In this document: positions 35,842 through 47,760 of the stretch, piece by piece
How positions within the stretch are numbered: the stretch's first letter is position 1
How the letters are laid out: each line of letters begins with the position of its first letter
Assembly: GCF_022539315.1 (NCBI RefSeq)
Contig: NC_066343.1
Coordinates: 35,183,146-35,247,145 of the forward strand
DNA: 64,000 nt
Origin: Serinus canaria
Lineage: Eukaryota; Chordata; Aves; Passeriformes; Fringillidae
Reading direction: 5' to 3'
Translations under genes and position numbers: made by a program
The notes under the pieces: generated by a model
Told to the model about the DNA's origin: nothing
Seen by the model: only the letters and a program-made list of their open reading frames with translations
The model's database searches: none

Positions 35842-37800
35842 TCACAGAATCATGTAATATCCTGAGCTGGAAGGGATCTGTCAGGATCATCCCGTCCAAC
35901 TCCTGGCAGTGCACAACACACCCTAAGAATCACACCTTGTGCCTGAGAGTCCAAATGTTTCTTCAACTCAGGCTTGGTGCTGTGACAGGCTTCCCTGGGG
36001 AGCCTGTTCCAGTGCCCAACCACCCTCTGGATGAAAAACCTTTTCCTAATATCCAACCGAAACTCCCCCTTACTCAGCTTCATGCTGTTTCCTCAAGGTC
36101 TGTCACTGGTCATGACAGTGAAGAGGTTCCCCTCCCGTAACGAGAGCATTGCAGATCACAATGGGGTCTTCCCTCAGTCTCCAAGCTGAAAAGACAAAAC
36201 TCAACTGCTCCTCACACAGCTTCCCCTCCAAACACTTCACCATCCTCATGGCCTTCTATTGGACATTCTCCAATAGCTTAGTATCTTTGTTATATTGTGG
36301 TGCCCAAACCAGCCCCCTCACATAAAGTGAGGCTGCCCCAGCTCAGAGCAGAGCAGGACAATCCCCTCCCTTGCCCAGCTGGCCACGCTGCGCCTGGTGC
36401 ACCCCAGGACAGGGCTGGCCCTCCTGGCTGCCAGGGTACTGCTGACCCATGTTCAACATGCCATCAAGCAGAATCCTCATGTTTCCTCACTGGTGCTCTT
36501 CAGGGTCTTGTTCTCCAGCCTCCCATTCCCCAGTCTGCACACACAACCAGAGTTCAACCATCACAGGCGCACAATCCAACACTCACCCTTATTAAACTTC
36601 TTGCGGTTGGCGATTGCCTGGTCCTCAGATTGAGGTCTCTCTGCAGGGCCTCTCTGCCCTTGAGGGAGATGTCAGCTTCCCACTATGTAGTATCATCAGC
36701 TAACTTGCTTAGTATTCCATCAAGTACTTCATCCAAGTAATTTCTGGAGATGTTGAAGAGCACAGGGCTGAGGACAGGGCCCTGAGAAACCCTACCAGGG
36801 ACAGGTGCCCAGTCTGATGTCACCCCATTCACTGAAACCTTTGTGCCTGACCCATGAGCTGTTCACCCATCACATGATGTGTTTATCCAGCTGTAGACTG
36901 GACATTTTGTCCAGAAGGATTCTGAAAGAGATACTATGAAAAGCTTTTCTGAACCACAAAAGATTACATCAACTGGCTTCCCTTGATCAACAAAATGGGC
37001 TACCTTGTCATAGAACAAAATCATGTTTGACAAGCAGGACCCTCCCCTCTCATGAAGCTGTGCACTGTGACTGATGAATACATTGTTTTCCAGGTTTTCA
37101 ATACCTCCCAGAATAATCCTGACCATGATTTTACAGGGCACAGAAACAAAACTGACAGGCCTGGAGTTTCCAGGGTCCTCCTTCCTACCACTTTTGAAAC
37201 TTGAGGCAACATTCTCCAGCTTTCAGTTAGCTGAGACCTCTCTGGATTCCCAAAACCCCATGAATATCATTAAGAGATTTTGCAATAGATCTTTGAGGAT
37301 TCTTGAATAAATCCTAGTCAGGTTCCTTAGATTTGTAGTGATCCAGCTGGAGCACCAGGTCCCACACAACTTCAAGGTCAGTTGGGAGTTGATCATTCTT
37401 GCAGTAATAGTCCTGGAAGCTCAGGGCACAGAGCCTCCCTTGGTCTGTTATCCGTGTTGAAGACAGAGGCAAAGAATGCACTAAACACCTCTGCCTTGTC
37501 CATGCCCCTGTTGGTGACATGACCATCCTCACCTGTAATGAGCTGATCTTATTCCTAAGATGCCTTTTGTCACTGATACTGAAGTAACTCTTTTTATTAT
37601 TCCATGCATTTCTGGCAGCTTCATCTCCAGTTGAGATTTCACAACAGGAATTTTCTCCCTGCACTGGCAAACAGCATCTCAATATCCTTCCCATGTCACC
37701 CAACCTTGCTTCCACTGGGCACACACCTTCCATTTTAGTCTCATTTCCAAGAGAAGATCCCTGTTCAACCAAGCCAGGCTTCTGCCTCTGGAGTACTGCC
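35842..37800 (-). mobile_element. Long decayed CR1 LINE, minus orientation
   Basis: About 1.96 kb. It starts with a CR1 3' tail of a second subfamily (CAGAATCATGTAATATCCTG..TGGAAGGGATC) and continues leftward in element terms into the coding region. Antisense blocks around CTGCAGGGCCTCT (36640s), GACAGGCCTGGAGTTTCC (37155-37172) and the CAAAGAATGCACTAAACACCTC stretch near 37470 are all typical of CR1 ORF2 read backwards. Many stops and indels show it is dead. Open frames here on either strand are relics. Confidence 0.85.
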
Positions 37801-38377
37801 TTCAGGCACAACACCCAGAGTTTAAATGAATGTTTTCCATAAAAGACCAAAACCTTTTCAAAATTCTTTGAAAAATTACTGCTACTTGACACCTTTAATT
37901 TTAAGGTTTGAGATTTTTTTATTAGAAGTTTTTGAAATGTTTCTGGTACCTAATGATTTGAAAACATTCTCTAAGACTGTTGGCAATAAAAGACTCTTGG
38001 AAAGCAGATTGTGAAAACCTTTATTTTTTCCACAGGTGACTGGATTTGCATTCAGTTATTAATCCATAATTAAAACAAATATTCCAATTCATTTAATAAT
38101 ATGAATGAATGAATGGCTTCGTAGCCTTTGCTCCATGTAAAACCAATTGGAAAGGGAAACCAAATTCAGTTTCCTGTATGCTCAAATCAGCCTGGATGAT
38201 AAAAAGTTAGATTCTGGAATGTGTTTGGAGGAATTTTATAATATATTAGGGTGAAAGAAGATATTTTCCATCTTTTTCCAGCTTCAAGGGTGTGGCATCT
38301 TCCTGGCTGTTTAAGGTCCACTACTTAAACTCTTGACTTGTCCTAATTTAAATTCTGCTCTGAAATCTTTCACAATC

Positions 38378-38442
38378 TATGCCTTATCTAGTAATTCCCA
38401 ATGGGATGGACTAATATGCCTTATTTAGTAATTCCCAATGGG
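38378..38442. repeat. 37-bp tandem duplication (second copy partial)
   Basis: A unit starting TATGCCTTATCTAGTAATTC at 38378 recurs at 38415 with one substitution in the shared 28 bases. Confidence 0.9.
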
Positions 38443-38765
38443 AATGGACTCACTGAAGATTGTATTGACAATAATTTTTTTCTCCAATCATAAGAACTTT
38501 GTAAATTGTACTAGCAGTGTTACATGTGAAGCCATGAATCATAGAAACCTGCTTCAAGTACAGCAGGCTAGTGAACTAACAAAATATCCCCACAGCTCCA
38601 AAATAAGAGAAGGAAATCCAAGTAGAATGAAAGGGTTTTGTACTAACAAGCAATCCCATGGGCTTTAAGTTCTTTGCATTACTTGTATCTTGCACCAATA
38701 CTGAGAATAGCTAAGGCTAGAACACAGATGTTAAAACTCACTTTTATGTACATCTTCTCGGACTT

Positions 38766-41068
38766 TGGCCATCAAAAAATTTTTATTTTTCACCTATACA
38801 ACAAGAATCATGTAACAGCCTTGACATGAGGGTTGGTGTGGGTTCAGCAACCATGTTTTCTCAAATCATTTTGTTCCTAAGGCCTATCTGCTCTACAATA
38901 GCAAGGAAGCTGCCATGTGCCACCACACTGACAACTAACACAAGTACACAAATATTTAAGCTTACAGTTTTAAAAGCCACAACTTCGGGAGAGAACTTCC
39001 ACAATACAGCCCAACAGCAATGTAAAATCTAAAAACCTAATCAAGCCATGGCAATGCAACGTCACCAGTTCTATTTCTCACAAAGCTACAGAGCCTGCAG
39101 CCTGTATGTACAATACATTTAGTTATATCATGCTTACCTTGGTTTTGCTTTTTCTTCTCCTCTAAGTGCACTGCTTTTCAACGTTTTTGGTAGAAATTAT
39201 TTCATATTTACTACTCTCTTTCACAGTTATTTGATTCAAATACAATTCTTCTTTGTTCTTATACACTTTTCTACATTTACACACTATTAATTTGTAAAAG
39301 ATAATCACAATGCAAACCTCTACATTTTAAAGGTTTTTGCTACATACAATTCACAACTTATACACAATACATATTTGAGAAGAGTCTAATGATGCTGCTT
39401 TAAATGTTTAAGACCAGAGTAAAGATAAGGATGAGCTCTTTCAGGCTGTGTATTAAAAAAGCCTCAACTACTTCTGATTGTGCATAAGGCAAAGTGTATT
39501 TTGAGACATTAAACACAAATCTTTGAAAGAGCCCAATGAAGTTAGATGTATACATTCTTACTGAGACAACAGGAACTTGTCCCAGAATTTCCCATCAAAC
39601 TCCACTGAAGCCTCCAGCCATAAAGTACAATTGATGGAAGTACCACAGGCCACTTCCATGAGGACCTGAAACCAGATGTCTGTGAAGTCTTTAATGCTCC
39701 AGGACTCAGGAAACCGCTTTGACATTCAACATCAACCCGTACTCAGGCTGGTAAGGCAGTGATGAACTTAAAAGTTGTTAGGTTTCTCTGGAATGGGCTC
39801 TTGAAAGGCTGGGGCTGGGGCTCCAGGTCTTCCAAACTAAATAAACCTTCCAGATCCTAGGCAGGGTCAGGTACAAATGGAGATATGCCCTTCAGCATGA
39901 CCCTGCTGTACCGCATCTTCCCTCTTGTATCTGCAGAAGTGTCCAGAAATGACAGAAGCATAGGATCCCACTGACAGAAAATGGGACATTGTCCCACTCG
40001 CAGAACTTCCCAGCGAGCAGTCCCACACTGTGGTAGGGCCTAGAAAGGAAAGAAGGAACTCCACAGGAACCCACTGTAGTTCACTGCTTTCTGAAATGAT
40101 ATGTCTGTCTCTCAGAACTGAAGGATCTCAGCTTAGGTAGTGCATTCACAATGTACACAGGTTTATATAGGTTGGACATACATTTTTAAATATATTGAAA
40201 ATAGTAAGGAAAAATATATGCATTGAAACAGCACATACACTTGTTACACATGTATTGAGGGGTCACATTTTAACTACTTTAAATAGCAAATATATATCCT
40301 CTCTCAATGGTTTACTACTGCTCACTTAAAATATGTTGTGAAATGCCACAATGACAACTGTCATGTTGTCTTTCACTAAACATGAAAAGTTTGAATAACA
40401 ATGGAAAAAATAAAAATACTGCATTGATATGACTTGTTAAAGTTTCTGACAGTTAAAAGCTACTACTTCATTTTAAATATCCCCATTGAAACGCATCTAC
40501 TTGTAAAATTAGTCACACTGTATACTGCAATACAATGTTTAGCATGTTGTAAACTTTTACCAATCAATGACTTTTTAATGAGAAATTGTACAAATACACA
40601 GCTATTTGTACCACATACTTATAAGGCCATTAACACAACAGCAAGATACATATAGAGAACAATAATCACCAACTTATCCAATGAATTCTTCTCCCAGATG
40701 GCAATAACTGGGCTCATCTTAGAGTTGTCAGCAGTCTTTAGTGAATGCTGAAGTTTCTAACAGGTTTTAATGATGTCTTGCAAGATCAGGAGGTGCCAAA
40801 TGAAGCCTTAGCATGCAACGCCATTGCGGCACTCGATGTCCTTAGCTATGCATGGACTCTGTCCTGGCCGCTGGGTAGCCTGAAAGGCTTTTTCTGAATC
40901 AGGTGTGTAACCGAATGAACACCCAAAGCAAATGATTGTTGATAAATAAGTTCTCAAAGTTAAATAAACAGTTAGTGTTTTCGCCTGTGACTGAAGTGCA
41001 TGAATATTTAAACTACACCTGTAGCTTAAAACTAAAAACACAGAAAAGTACTTGTCTTGAGTAGTCCC
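38766..41068 (-). other. S1PR3: Putative S1PR3 3'UTR
   Basis: About 2.3 kb of AT-rich sequence with no plausible gene follows the S1PR3 stop on the minus strand. The first good minus-strand AATAAA is at 38782-38787 (TTTATT on the plus strand), and a second is near 38022. Human S1PR3 also has a 3'UTR of more than 2 kb, so the length is plausible. The 3' end is an inference. Confidence 0.4.
38782..38787 (-). terminator. Candidate S1PR3 polyadenylation signal
   Basis: Reverse-complement AATAAA, about 2.28 kb below the S1PR3 stop. It is the nearest canonical hexamer on the minus strand; a distal alternative lies near 38022. Confidence 0.3.
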
Positions 41069-42211
41069 TTACTTACAGAAGTTTCCATTGTGAAATGGAG
41101 ATTCACTTTTCTCAGCAATACATGAGGGAACATTTATTGGTGGGAAATCTTCTTTTGGCTTCTGCGTATTGCTACTGCTGGATTTACTTCGACTGTGATC
41201 TGGAGTGGGTTGAATAGGCAAAGATCTGGCCACCTTGGATTTCACCAGGCAGCCACAAACAAGGCGAAAGAAAGCCCGACGCATTTCCTTACTGGCCAGG
41301 GTGTAGATGATGGGATTCATTGCAGAATTGATGACTGCCAGAGCAATAAACCAGTGGGCTTTGTACAAGATGGAGCACTCCTTGACTCTGCAGGCCACAT
41401 CGATGAGGAACAGGATGAACAGTGGAGACCAGCATGCAATGAAGACACTAACGACAATCACAACAGTCCTAAGGAGTGCCATGGACCGCTCCGAGTTATT
41501 GTGGTTGGTGACATTACGGCTGCTGGACTTTACCAGTATATAGATGCGGGCATAAAGGATGACAATGGCGACCAAAATGGCTATGAAGATACTAATGCAG
41601 AACACAACATAATTTTTGGAGTACAGAGGCAAAATTGTTGAGCAATCTGGTAAGTTGTTTATACAGTTCCAGCCGAGGATGGGGAGGGCACCCAAGGAAA
41701 TTGAAATAAGCCAGCACGTGCCAATGAGAAGGAACACTCTGTATTTTTTATTTGCGTCGTAAGGCCTCATTTTAATCATGGTCAAGTGCCGCTCAATAGC
41801 TATCGCTAGCAAGCTGAAAGTGGAAGCTCCCAGAGCAACAAACATGCTGCCTTCCCTAATGAACCAGATTGTAGAGGACAAGCTCAGAGTTTTCTTCCCA
41901 GACATAAGAATGTTTACCTTGTAAACAATCCCAGCTAAAAGATCACAGAGTGCTAGATTGCCAATGAAAAAGTACATGCGGTTGTGAAATTTATTGTTTT
42001 TCCATATGGCAATCAACACCATCAGGTTTTCCAGGACTATGAAACTACATAGGATCAGAAATGAAATAGTGGGCAGGTCTATTTTATCAGTTGCCTTTTC
42101 CCTTAAAATAAGCTTTCCTGTGTAATTATAATGCAGTGCAATAAGAGAGTCCACCTCTTCATTTCCTTGAGGGCTGACAAGAGCATCAGGGGGCATGGTA
42201 ACAGCTGCCAT
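41069..42211 (-). CDS. S1PR3: S1PR3, sphingosine-1-phosphate receptor 3 (EDG3), complete, 380 aa
   Basis: A class A GPCR at the plasma membrane that binds sphingosine-1-phosphate and signals through Gi, Gq and G12/13. The intronless frame carries the EDG signature [20 protein letters not shown] (TM1, about residues 47-70). It also has R119-E120 in [12 protein letters not shown], the TM3 pair that holds the lipid headgroup, and ERH 140-142 in place of DRY. CWSP is at 260-263 and NPIIY at 299-303. Cysteines 319 and 321 after helix 8 are likely palmitoylated, and there is an N-glycosylation sequon at N29. The tail ends SRSKSSSSN...NGNFCK, close to human S1PR3 (378 aa). Start: the frame stays open upstream only from a non-ATG codon. 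Of the adjacent ATGs at 42214 and 42211, the second has A at -3 and G at +4 and aligns with the human start. SHC3 converges on it from the left. Confidence 0.96.
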   Translation of the reverse strand: MAAVTMPPDALVSPQGNEEVDSLIALHYNYTGKLILREKATDKIDLPTISFLILCSFIVLENLMVLIAIWKNNKFHNRMYFFIGNLALCDLLAGIVYKVNILMSGKKTLSLSSTIWFIREGSMFVALGASTFSLLAIAIERHLTMIKMRPYDANKKYRVFLLIGTCWLISISLGALPILGWNCINNLPDCSTILPLYSKNYVVFCISIFIAILVAIVILYARIYILVKSSSRNVTNHNNSERSMALLRTVVIVVSVFIACWSPLFILFLIDVACRVKECSILYKAHWFIALAVINSAMNPIIYTLASKEMRRAFFRLVCGCLVKSKVARSLPIQPTPDHSRSKSSSSNTQKPKEDFPPINVPSCIAEKSESPFHNGNFCK

Positions 42212-42395
42212 CATTTGTTTCCCAATGGATGCTGGACTTTTTTTCTTCAGTATCACAAGAATATAGTTCCAATAATTTTCCACAAGAGGGAGATCAAGCC
42301 ACGTTTCTCCCAATGCTCCGCTGGGTAGGCGTTGTGTATCCTCACCTCCAGTACGCCTCGCATATTACTCGGAAGAATGGCTCTCAAACCAGGCT
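42212..42395 (-). other. S1PR3: Candidate S1PR3 5'UTR part of exon 2
   Basis: On the minus strand the best splice acceptor upstream of the S1PR3 start is TTTTATTTTCAG, with the exon beginning at 42395. This would give 184 nt of leader in the coding exon. A donor-like GGAG/GTGAGG at 42346/42345 could alternatively make 42395-42346 a separate 50-nt leader exon. A weaker AG much nearer the start lacks a pyrimidine tract. Confidence 0.4.
42253..42363 (-). other. Upstream ORF in the S1PR3 leader (36 codons plus stop)
   Basis: Minus-strand ATG at 42363-42361 with A at -3, in a different frame from the receptor, reading 36 codons to TGA at 42255-42253, 41 nt before the S1PR3 ATG. It lies in the leader only if the acceptor at 42396 is used. 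It would be expected to lower or regulate initiation at the receptor start. Confidence 0.35.
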
Positions 42396-43325
42396 CTGAA
42401 AATAAAATCAACAAGTGCAACATAAATATCACTGTCTTCCCATGTCACCCAGTGCTAAAGCTGCAACATATATCCAGCAGCCAAGGGTGAGAGTCTGTGA
42501 CTGGCAGGGCACTAAGGGCAAGCACTGCTCATGCCTCTCATGGTAGCTGTTGGTAAGCTCAGACACAGTCTGGATGCAGAAATACAAGGGCAATGCCACT
42601 ACAATGTCACAACTGCTCAAAGGTGTTCTCCCCCTGCAAAATTTCCATGCTGAAAAACACACAGAAGATCCAAGGGAAGGATTGGCAAAAAGACCCAGCA
42701 AGCCATAGTGTGCACAGTAAGCCGCTCACTTCCTCTCAAAAAGACCTAAGTGTATACTGCACTACCAAAAGTCCACCCAACCATCACTGCTTCCACATCA
42801 GCAGGGCAAACTCTATGCTTTTAAAGCTTATTCTTGTTTGCCATGCAGAACCAAGGTAGGAAAGATCCTGAGAAAGGTGGTGTCAAGTCTTGATGCCAGT
42901 GCGCATTTTAAGCATGTTGCCAGTGCTTAAAACAACTTCCCCCAGTTAATGCTATAAATTTCTGCTATTTACAATTGAGAAGATGCACTAAAAGTCAGCC
43001 ATCCTAAAGCCAATCAAGGAGTTTTGCTACCTTTTTTTAAAATAAACATGGCAAGTCATATTTTTATAAATGTTGTTTTTCTTTATAGTTAATTTTACTG
43101 GGTTTTTTTCCCCTTTATGTAGCTATACAGGACATATATTTAATGTTCTTGGGTTTTTTAAAAAGTAAAAAATAGTTACACCAAATTTGTCTTTCTCAGA
43201 ACTTCTGATTTTTCTTGGTTCACAATCAGTGCTCATGCCCCAGATGTATGCACTGGGGATGTGTAAGTGGCCAATTTTTCACTTTTCTAAGAAAACAAGG
43301 ATTGAGATGAGGACAGAACTTGTTG

Positions 43326-43350
43326 TTTTTTTTTTTTTTTTTTTTTTTTT
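43326..43350. repeat. Poly-T run (25 T)
   Basis: An uninterrupted run in the inferred S1PR3 intron, about 200 bp from a short CR1 tail but not contiguous with it. Confidence 0.95.
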
Positions 43351-43547
43351 GGAAAGGTAAGAAAATAATTGTACTGGATGGGAGGATGCTTCTCATGGGC
43401 CCAAAATTAAATAACTGAATTTAGGGAACTTTTTAAGAACTGGAGTTCTGACCATAGCATTTATTTACTCAAGTGTCATGAACATTTTGCCGACACATTA
43501 AAGACACTCTCAAAGGACAGGTATCGAGGTAAGAAGGAATTGAAAAT

Positions 43548-43602
43548 ATGATCTTTAAGGTCTCTTCCAACCCAATCCATTCTCTGATTTTATGATTCTG
43601 TA
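43548..43602 (+). mobile_element. CR1 3' tail fragment, plus orientation
   Basis: A short piece with ATCTTTAAGGTCTCTTCCAA followed by CCATTCTCTGATTTTATGAT, the CR1 3' end with its eight-base terminal repeat pattern. It is the only CR1 piece in plus orientation in the window. It sits in the inferred S1PR3 intron. Confidence 0.8.
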
Positions 43603-46600
43603 TACAGGTTTCTTAAGATCAGAAACACATTTCAGCCACTGCTGACCCAACAGACTGTTTTGGGCACTTGAGAAGTCAGAGATGCATTTTCAAGTGCCTT
43701 CTGAGGATGAGGGGAGGAGCAAACTATAACCCAGAGGAAAGTAAAGGTATTTAAATGTGACCCACACCCTATTTTCCCACCCTTCCTTTTCCTTGATTCC
43801 CTTCTTCAGAAAAAAGTTATCTGATAAAAGCCTACAGTGAACTGACTTGAATTCTTTAGTACATTCAGGATATTCTAAAATTACTTTCTGAGAACATAAT
43901 TTGGTGTTTTCCCACTGTTATTTCCCCATTTTACTTCACAGGTCCAAATCACTACAGTTGAAGAGGCCCACTGGAAAAGACATACAAGAAACACAGTTGC
44001 TGCTTGGTGTCTTCGTCCTTTTTTACTCTGAAGATGACAACAACCACCTCATTTCTTTCCCAGGAGCTGAACTGGGCCCTTGAGCTGTTAAATTCTTTTC
44101 TGAAGCATGGTAACAGTAATGCTCTCAGCAGAAAAACTTCACCTCAGCTAAGGTTCAGTGTAATTGTAATTCAGTTACAATCTGCGCACTGTTAACACAT
44201 TAACTGTCACAGCCTTTCATTGTATTGGCTTATAACAAAATCCCACTGTGTCCATATGAATTGCAAGTGCTTTCCACTGTAAAATAAACAATTACATTTG
44301 ACTAGAAAAGTATTTGATAATAATACTCCAACCAGCAATATTCACCAGACTGGTGAATGACTGCCTGAGAGAATAATATTCCTATCATTTAAGAGCACCA
44401 CATGCAACAAAATAAATATTTCTTTAAGACATTTTCAAGTGAGTTATCATACTTGGCTGTCAAAGAGCAAATACATTTCTTTCTGTGAAGAAAATTATAT
44501 GCCAGACATAGGAGTTTATCAGCCACGACTCAGCAGATGTGAAGTGTCATGACTGTACTAAAGGTAATGGCACTATACCAGTTCCCCTGGCTGAAAGCAA
44601 GGATGATGCACTCAATCAGCAGAAATCGTACAGCCTCTGCCAGTGTTGGTAATTACTTCTCTTAAAGTTGTTTTAGCAAACTTAGTATCACAAAACTAAA
44701 TCTTTGCCTCTGACAAGCTAGTAAGAAGACAAGGAAAGTTGCAACATTATTATTTACCAGGACTCTCACTGAGAGAATACCACATGCAAGATGTTTGAAA
44801 GTTAATATAAATAATGTAGTAAATTAGAATTTATTTCCAAGTAATATCATTCAGCCATAGTCTTCATTTGTTCACCTCCTGCTTTGCAGCCAGTAATTCA
44901 GAGAGCTCATTCTTTAACAATTAGAAAAATTAATGCTGGATATGCATTATAGTAACAAGAAAGTGACAAGGCAGGTTCAGGACAACATGTGTCACTGCTT
45001 TGTGACAGCTCAACGATTTACTCCTCAAAACAAGTTTGCCCCAGTTGCATACTAGCTTCAAAGTATGGACCTCAGTTCAAAATATCTAAAAAACAACCTG
45101 AAGAAACTGTCTGTGGCATGTTGCTTGCCCAGCACTGCCATGGTTTGGTACCTTAGCAATCCAGACTCTTGAAACCACCGGAAATGAGGTTTTTTTTCCT
45201 CTAAAGCAAAGCAGAGAATCCCTATTTCTACACCAGCAGGTACCACTAGAAGGTTTAAACCTCTTTGCAGCACAGGGGCAATCTGGCTGTACTTCTTCGT
45301 GGATATGCTGGCTAAAACAGTGGTTGCTAAATTACCAAATTAAGGCAGCGGAACAGTGTCAAGAAACACAGTCATGCTCAGGACAATTCAGTTGCCCTTT
45401 CCAGCTAGTTGGCTGACTTTTGTTATCCCAGGTCTGAGGATGGAGAGAGCAGCTGGGATCCAAGCTGCGAGCACCAGATATCCCCCCTTCTGCGGAATCT
45501 CCTTGCCCACCGACATGCTCTGGAGTTTAACCACTGGAGAGAGGTTAATGCAGACTCCTGCAGAGGTCAAGGATCCTGGCAGGGTCAAGCACCGTTTTGA
45601 ATTAGAGCAGGGGCTCCTTACCAGGGATCACATCACTGGTGGATAGGGTCCAGCATCCAGTGACTTATGATAGGGTCCACCAGTGTCTGTATGGTCCCTC
45701 TGCCCAACAAACCATAGAAGAAGCAATGCTGTGTGGAAGGCCACACCTCTTGACTTGCTTTTTGGCAAGACACAGCTCCGTTATCACCTCCAACTGAACC
45801 CCAAAGTGGCGCAGGTAGAAAGTCAGGCTTCTCTGGCCTGCAACTTTTCTCTAGGAACACATAATTCCCAGTGCCAGAAGGCAACAGGGAACCTGTGGTA
45901 ATGGGGATGCTAAAATCCTTCAGCATACATCTCGACTCCCATACATCTCCCTCCCAATACATCTCGACTCTCTCTTTCCAGTGGGCTCTTCGGTCACAAG
46001 TCCTACAGGGAGCTGAGGGCTTTTACCCTCTCAAAAATCACTGGGCACTTTACATCTAGAAGAAATAAGAAATTTCTGTATATTCAAAACAACAAGTGAG
46101 AATAAAGTGAGCACAGAACTTGACCTTCTGCTACATACTTTTGCCTGCAGAAGAACATATGATACCATGCATTCAGTAGACTTGTAATTTGGAATCATAT
46201 TTTCCTGTTTTCCAAACAGCCACAAACAGACTTGACCAAAGAAACCTGATGCCCCTTTACCACCACCACCACGTGCACTGCAGCTCTCCCTCCGCTTCCA
46301 TGTACAACACCACATCCTTGGCCAAAAGAGAGAATTTTAAAAACGGCAAAGGGAAAGACAAGAATGCAAATCTGAAGCCAAACCCTTTTATATTTTATGT
46401 ATCTGTAAAGCCTTTCCAAATGAAAAATAAACACATGTAATTTATCAGGCACCCTTACCCTGGCAGTCTCATCAACAGAAAGGACTTTTGAGAAGAGCAG
46501 TACATTTCAATACACATTTCCACTGAAATTAAGCTGTGCTAGATGCAGATGAAATTTAGACAACAAACATCTGCTATAGAAAAATGTCTTGGAGAACTCA

Positions 46601-46899
46601 AACAAACTTGTAAAAGATTTTTTCTTAAATGAATGTGCGGGCAGTTTACAGCCTCAGAAAAACAAATAGTTACTTTTCTTGGCTTCTGGCTTTTAGACAT
46701 CTCTTTGAATTTTGTAACACCGAGTAGCACACATGTACACCTCAGAGGGGAGCTCCCGGATGGCTTAATTCGTGGTCGTTAAAGGGAAGGCATTTTGACT
46801 TCCTCCTCCGTCCCCCAGCGCTGCCGACCCATTCCCCCCACTCCAAACTTCAGTAACTGTTCTCAAATTTCCATTACCGCTGCGGCCTGAGCCTTATGG

Positions 46900-47760
46900 G
46901 GTGACAAAAGTCTTGTTTAAGTTACCCGACGTGTCCGCCGGTGATGGTCTCACACAGAGAGCATCGTTCTACCCACGGGGCGTGAGGATCCCTAAACCCG
47001 GGGTTCCCACGCGGCTGGATGCCGCTCCGTGCCAGCCACTGCTCCTGTGCGCCGCACCCTGATCGGTGGCTTCCCGCTCCGACAGCCGGACCGGTACCGC
47101 ACCTCGGCCGGGCTGGCAGCGGCGGGCGCATCCCGGGCAGGGGAGAGGAGCAGGGGCAGGCAGGGCAGGGAGCTCAGGTACCTGCTGCGTCCGCCCGCGT
47201 CCCGCGGCGCTCCGGGGCCGCCGCATCCGACCTCGCCGCCTGCGCGGCGCCACTCGGGCCCCGGGGCTGCGCTGGGCAGGACCGGGCCGGGCCGGGCGGG
47301 GCTGGGATCGCCCCGGCCCTGCCCCGCCGCCGCCGCCAATCCCCGCGGCTCCGCGCTCCCCGCCGCTGCCCGCAGCCGCCTCGCCCGGATACCCCCGACC
47401 GACCTCCCGACCGCCCCTCCGGGCTCTCCTCGGTCCCCGCGTCCGCCTGTCCTCGGCTCCTGCCTCTGGCACGCTGCTCCCGCGCCGCCGTCGCCGCCGG
47501 ATAGGCTCCGCTCCCCGCTCCGGCGGCCCCTGCCTGCCCCCGTCCCGTCCCGTCCCGTCCCACCACTCCTCACCCCGCCCCTTGGCCGCTCACCGTGCCG
47601 CGTGCCCGGAGGAGCAGCGCCCCGGGGTTGGAAGCTGCCGGCGGGACACGGCCGCGGGGGTACCAGCGCGTTTAATGCTTAAAGGGCGTTTTGGGCAGCC
47701 GGCGTGAAAATGTGAGGCGGCAGAGCCCACCGCCGAGTATTTATAAGGTCCAGAAGAATG
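46900..47760. promoter_or_regulatory. CpG island, probable S1PR3 promoter and non-coding exon 1
   Basis: The only strongly GC- and CpG-rich block in the window, densest at about 47040-47650. It has several GC-box-like runs (for example CCCCGCCCC near 47572 and GGGCGGGGC near 47293) and a CCGTC-type five-base tandem repeat at 47539-47561. A TATA-like minus-strand sequence, TTATAAATA, lies at 47747-47738, so a start near 47710 is possible. A donor-like CAG/GTACCT on the minus strand begins its intron at 47181. This fits a non-coding first exon joined to the receptor exon about 4.8 kb away, as in mammals. Long open frames here on both strands are by-products of GC richness. Bidirectional use is possible. 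Confidence 0.65.

Larger units (their letters stand above)
35401..38765. other. Intergenic sequence between SHC3 and S1PR3, right part
   Basis: Dominated by a 70-bp tandem duplication, a perfect hairpin, a 2-kb CR1 relic and a 37-bp tandem duplication, each listed separately. No host gene seen. Confidence 0.65.
42396..47180 (-). other. S1PR3: Putative S1PR3 intron 1
   Basis: Inferred from the donor at 47181 and acceptor near 42396. Contents seen: a 55-bp CR1 3' tail at 43548-43602, a run of 25 T at 43326-43350, and moderately GC-rich unclassified sequence at 45350-46000. No other coding exon was recognised. Confidence 0.4.

Noticed and set aside
36297..36740. 147-codon plus-strand frame
   Set aside because: Antisense to the CR1 relic; repeat-derived.
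37314..37892. 192-codon minus-strand frame
   Set aside because: It mostly overlaps the decayed CR1 body and does not match a known protein. A retroelement relic explains it.
41195..41641. 148-codon plus-strand frame opposite S1PR3
   Set aside because: It is a shadow of the conserved receptor coding sequence with no recognisable family.
42212..42313. N-terminal extension of the S1PR3 frame by 34 residues
   Set aside because: The extension begins at TTG, not ATG, has no counterpart in the family, and lies in the likely 5'UTR. The ATG at 42211 has better context and fits the family start.
46969..47707. Several overlapping 130-217 codon open frames on both strands
   Set aside because: They lie in the CpG island, overlap one another in most frames, and are low-complexity Arg/Gly/Pro/Ala strings. 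GC richness removes stop codons; no domain is visible.
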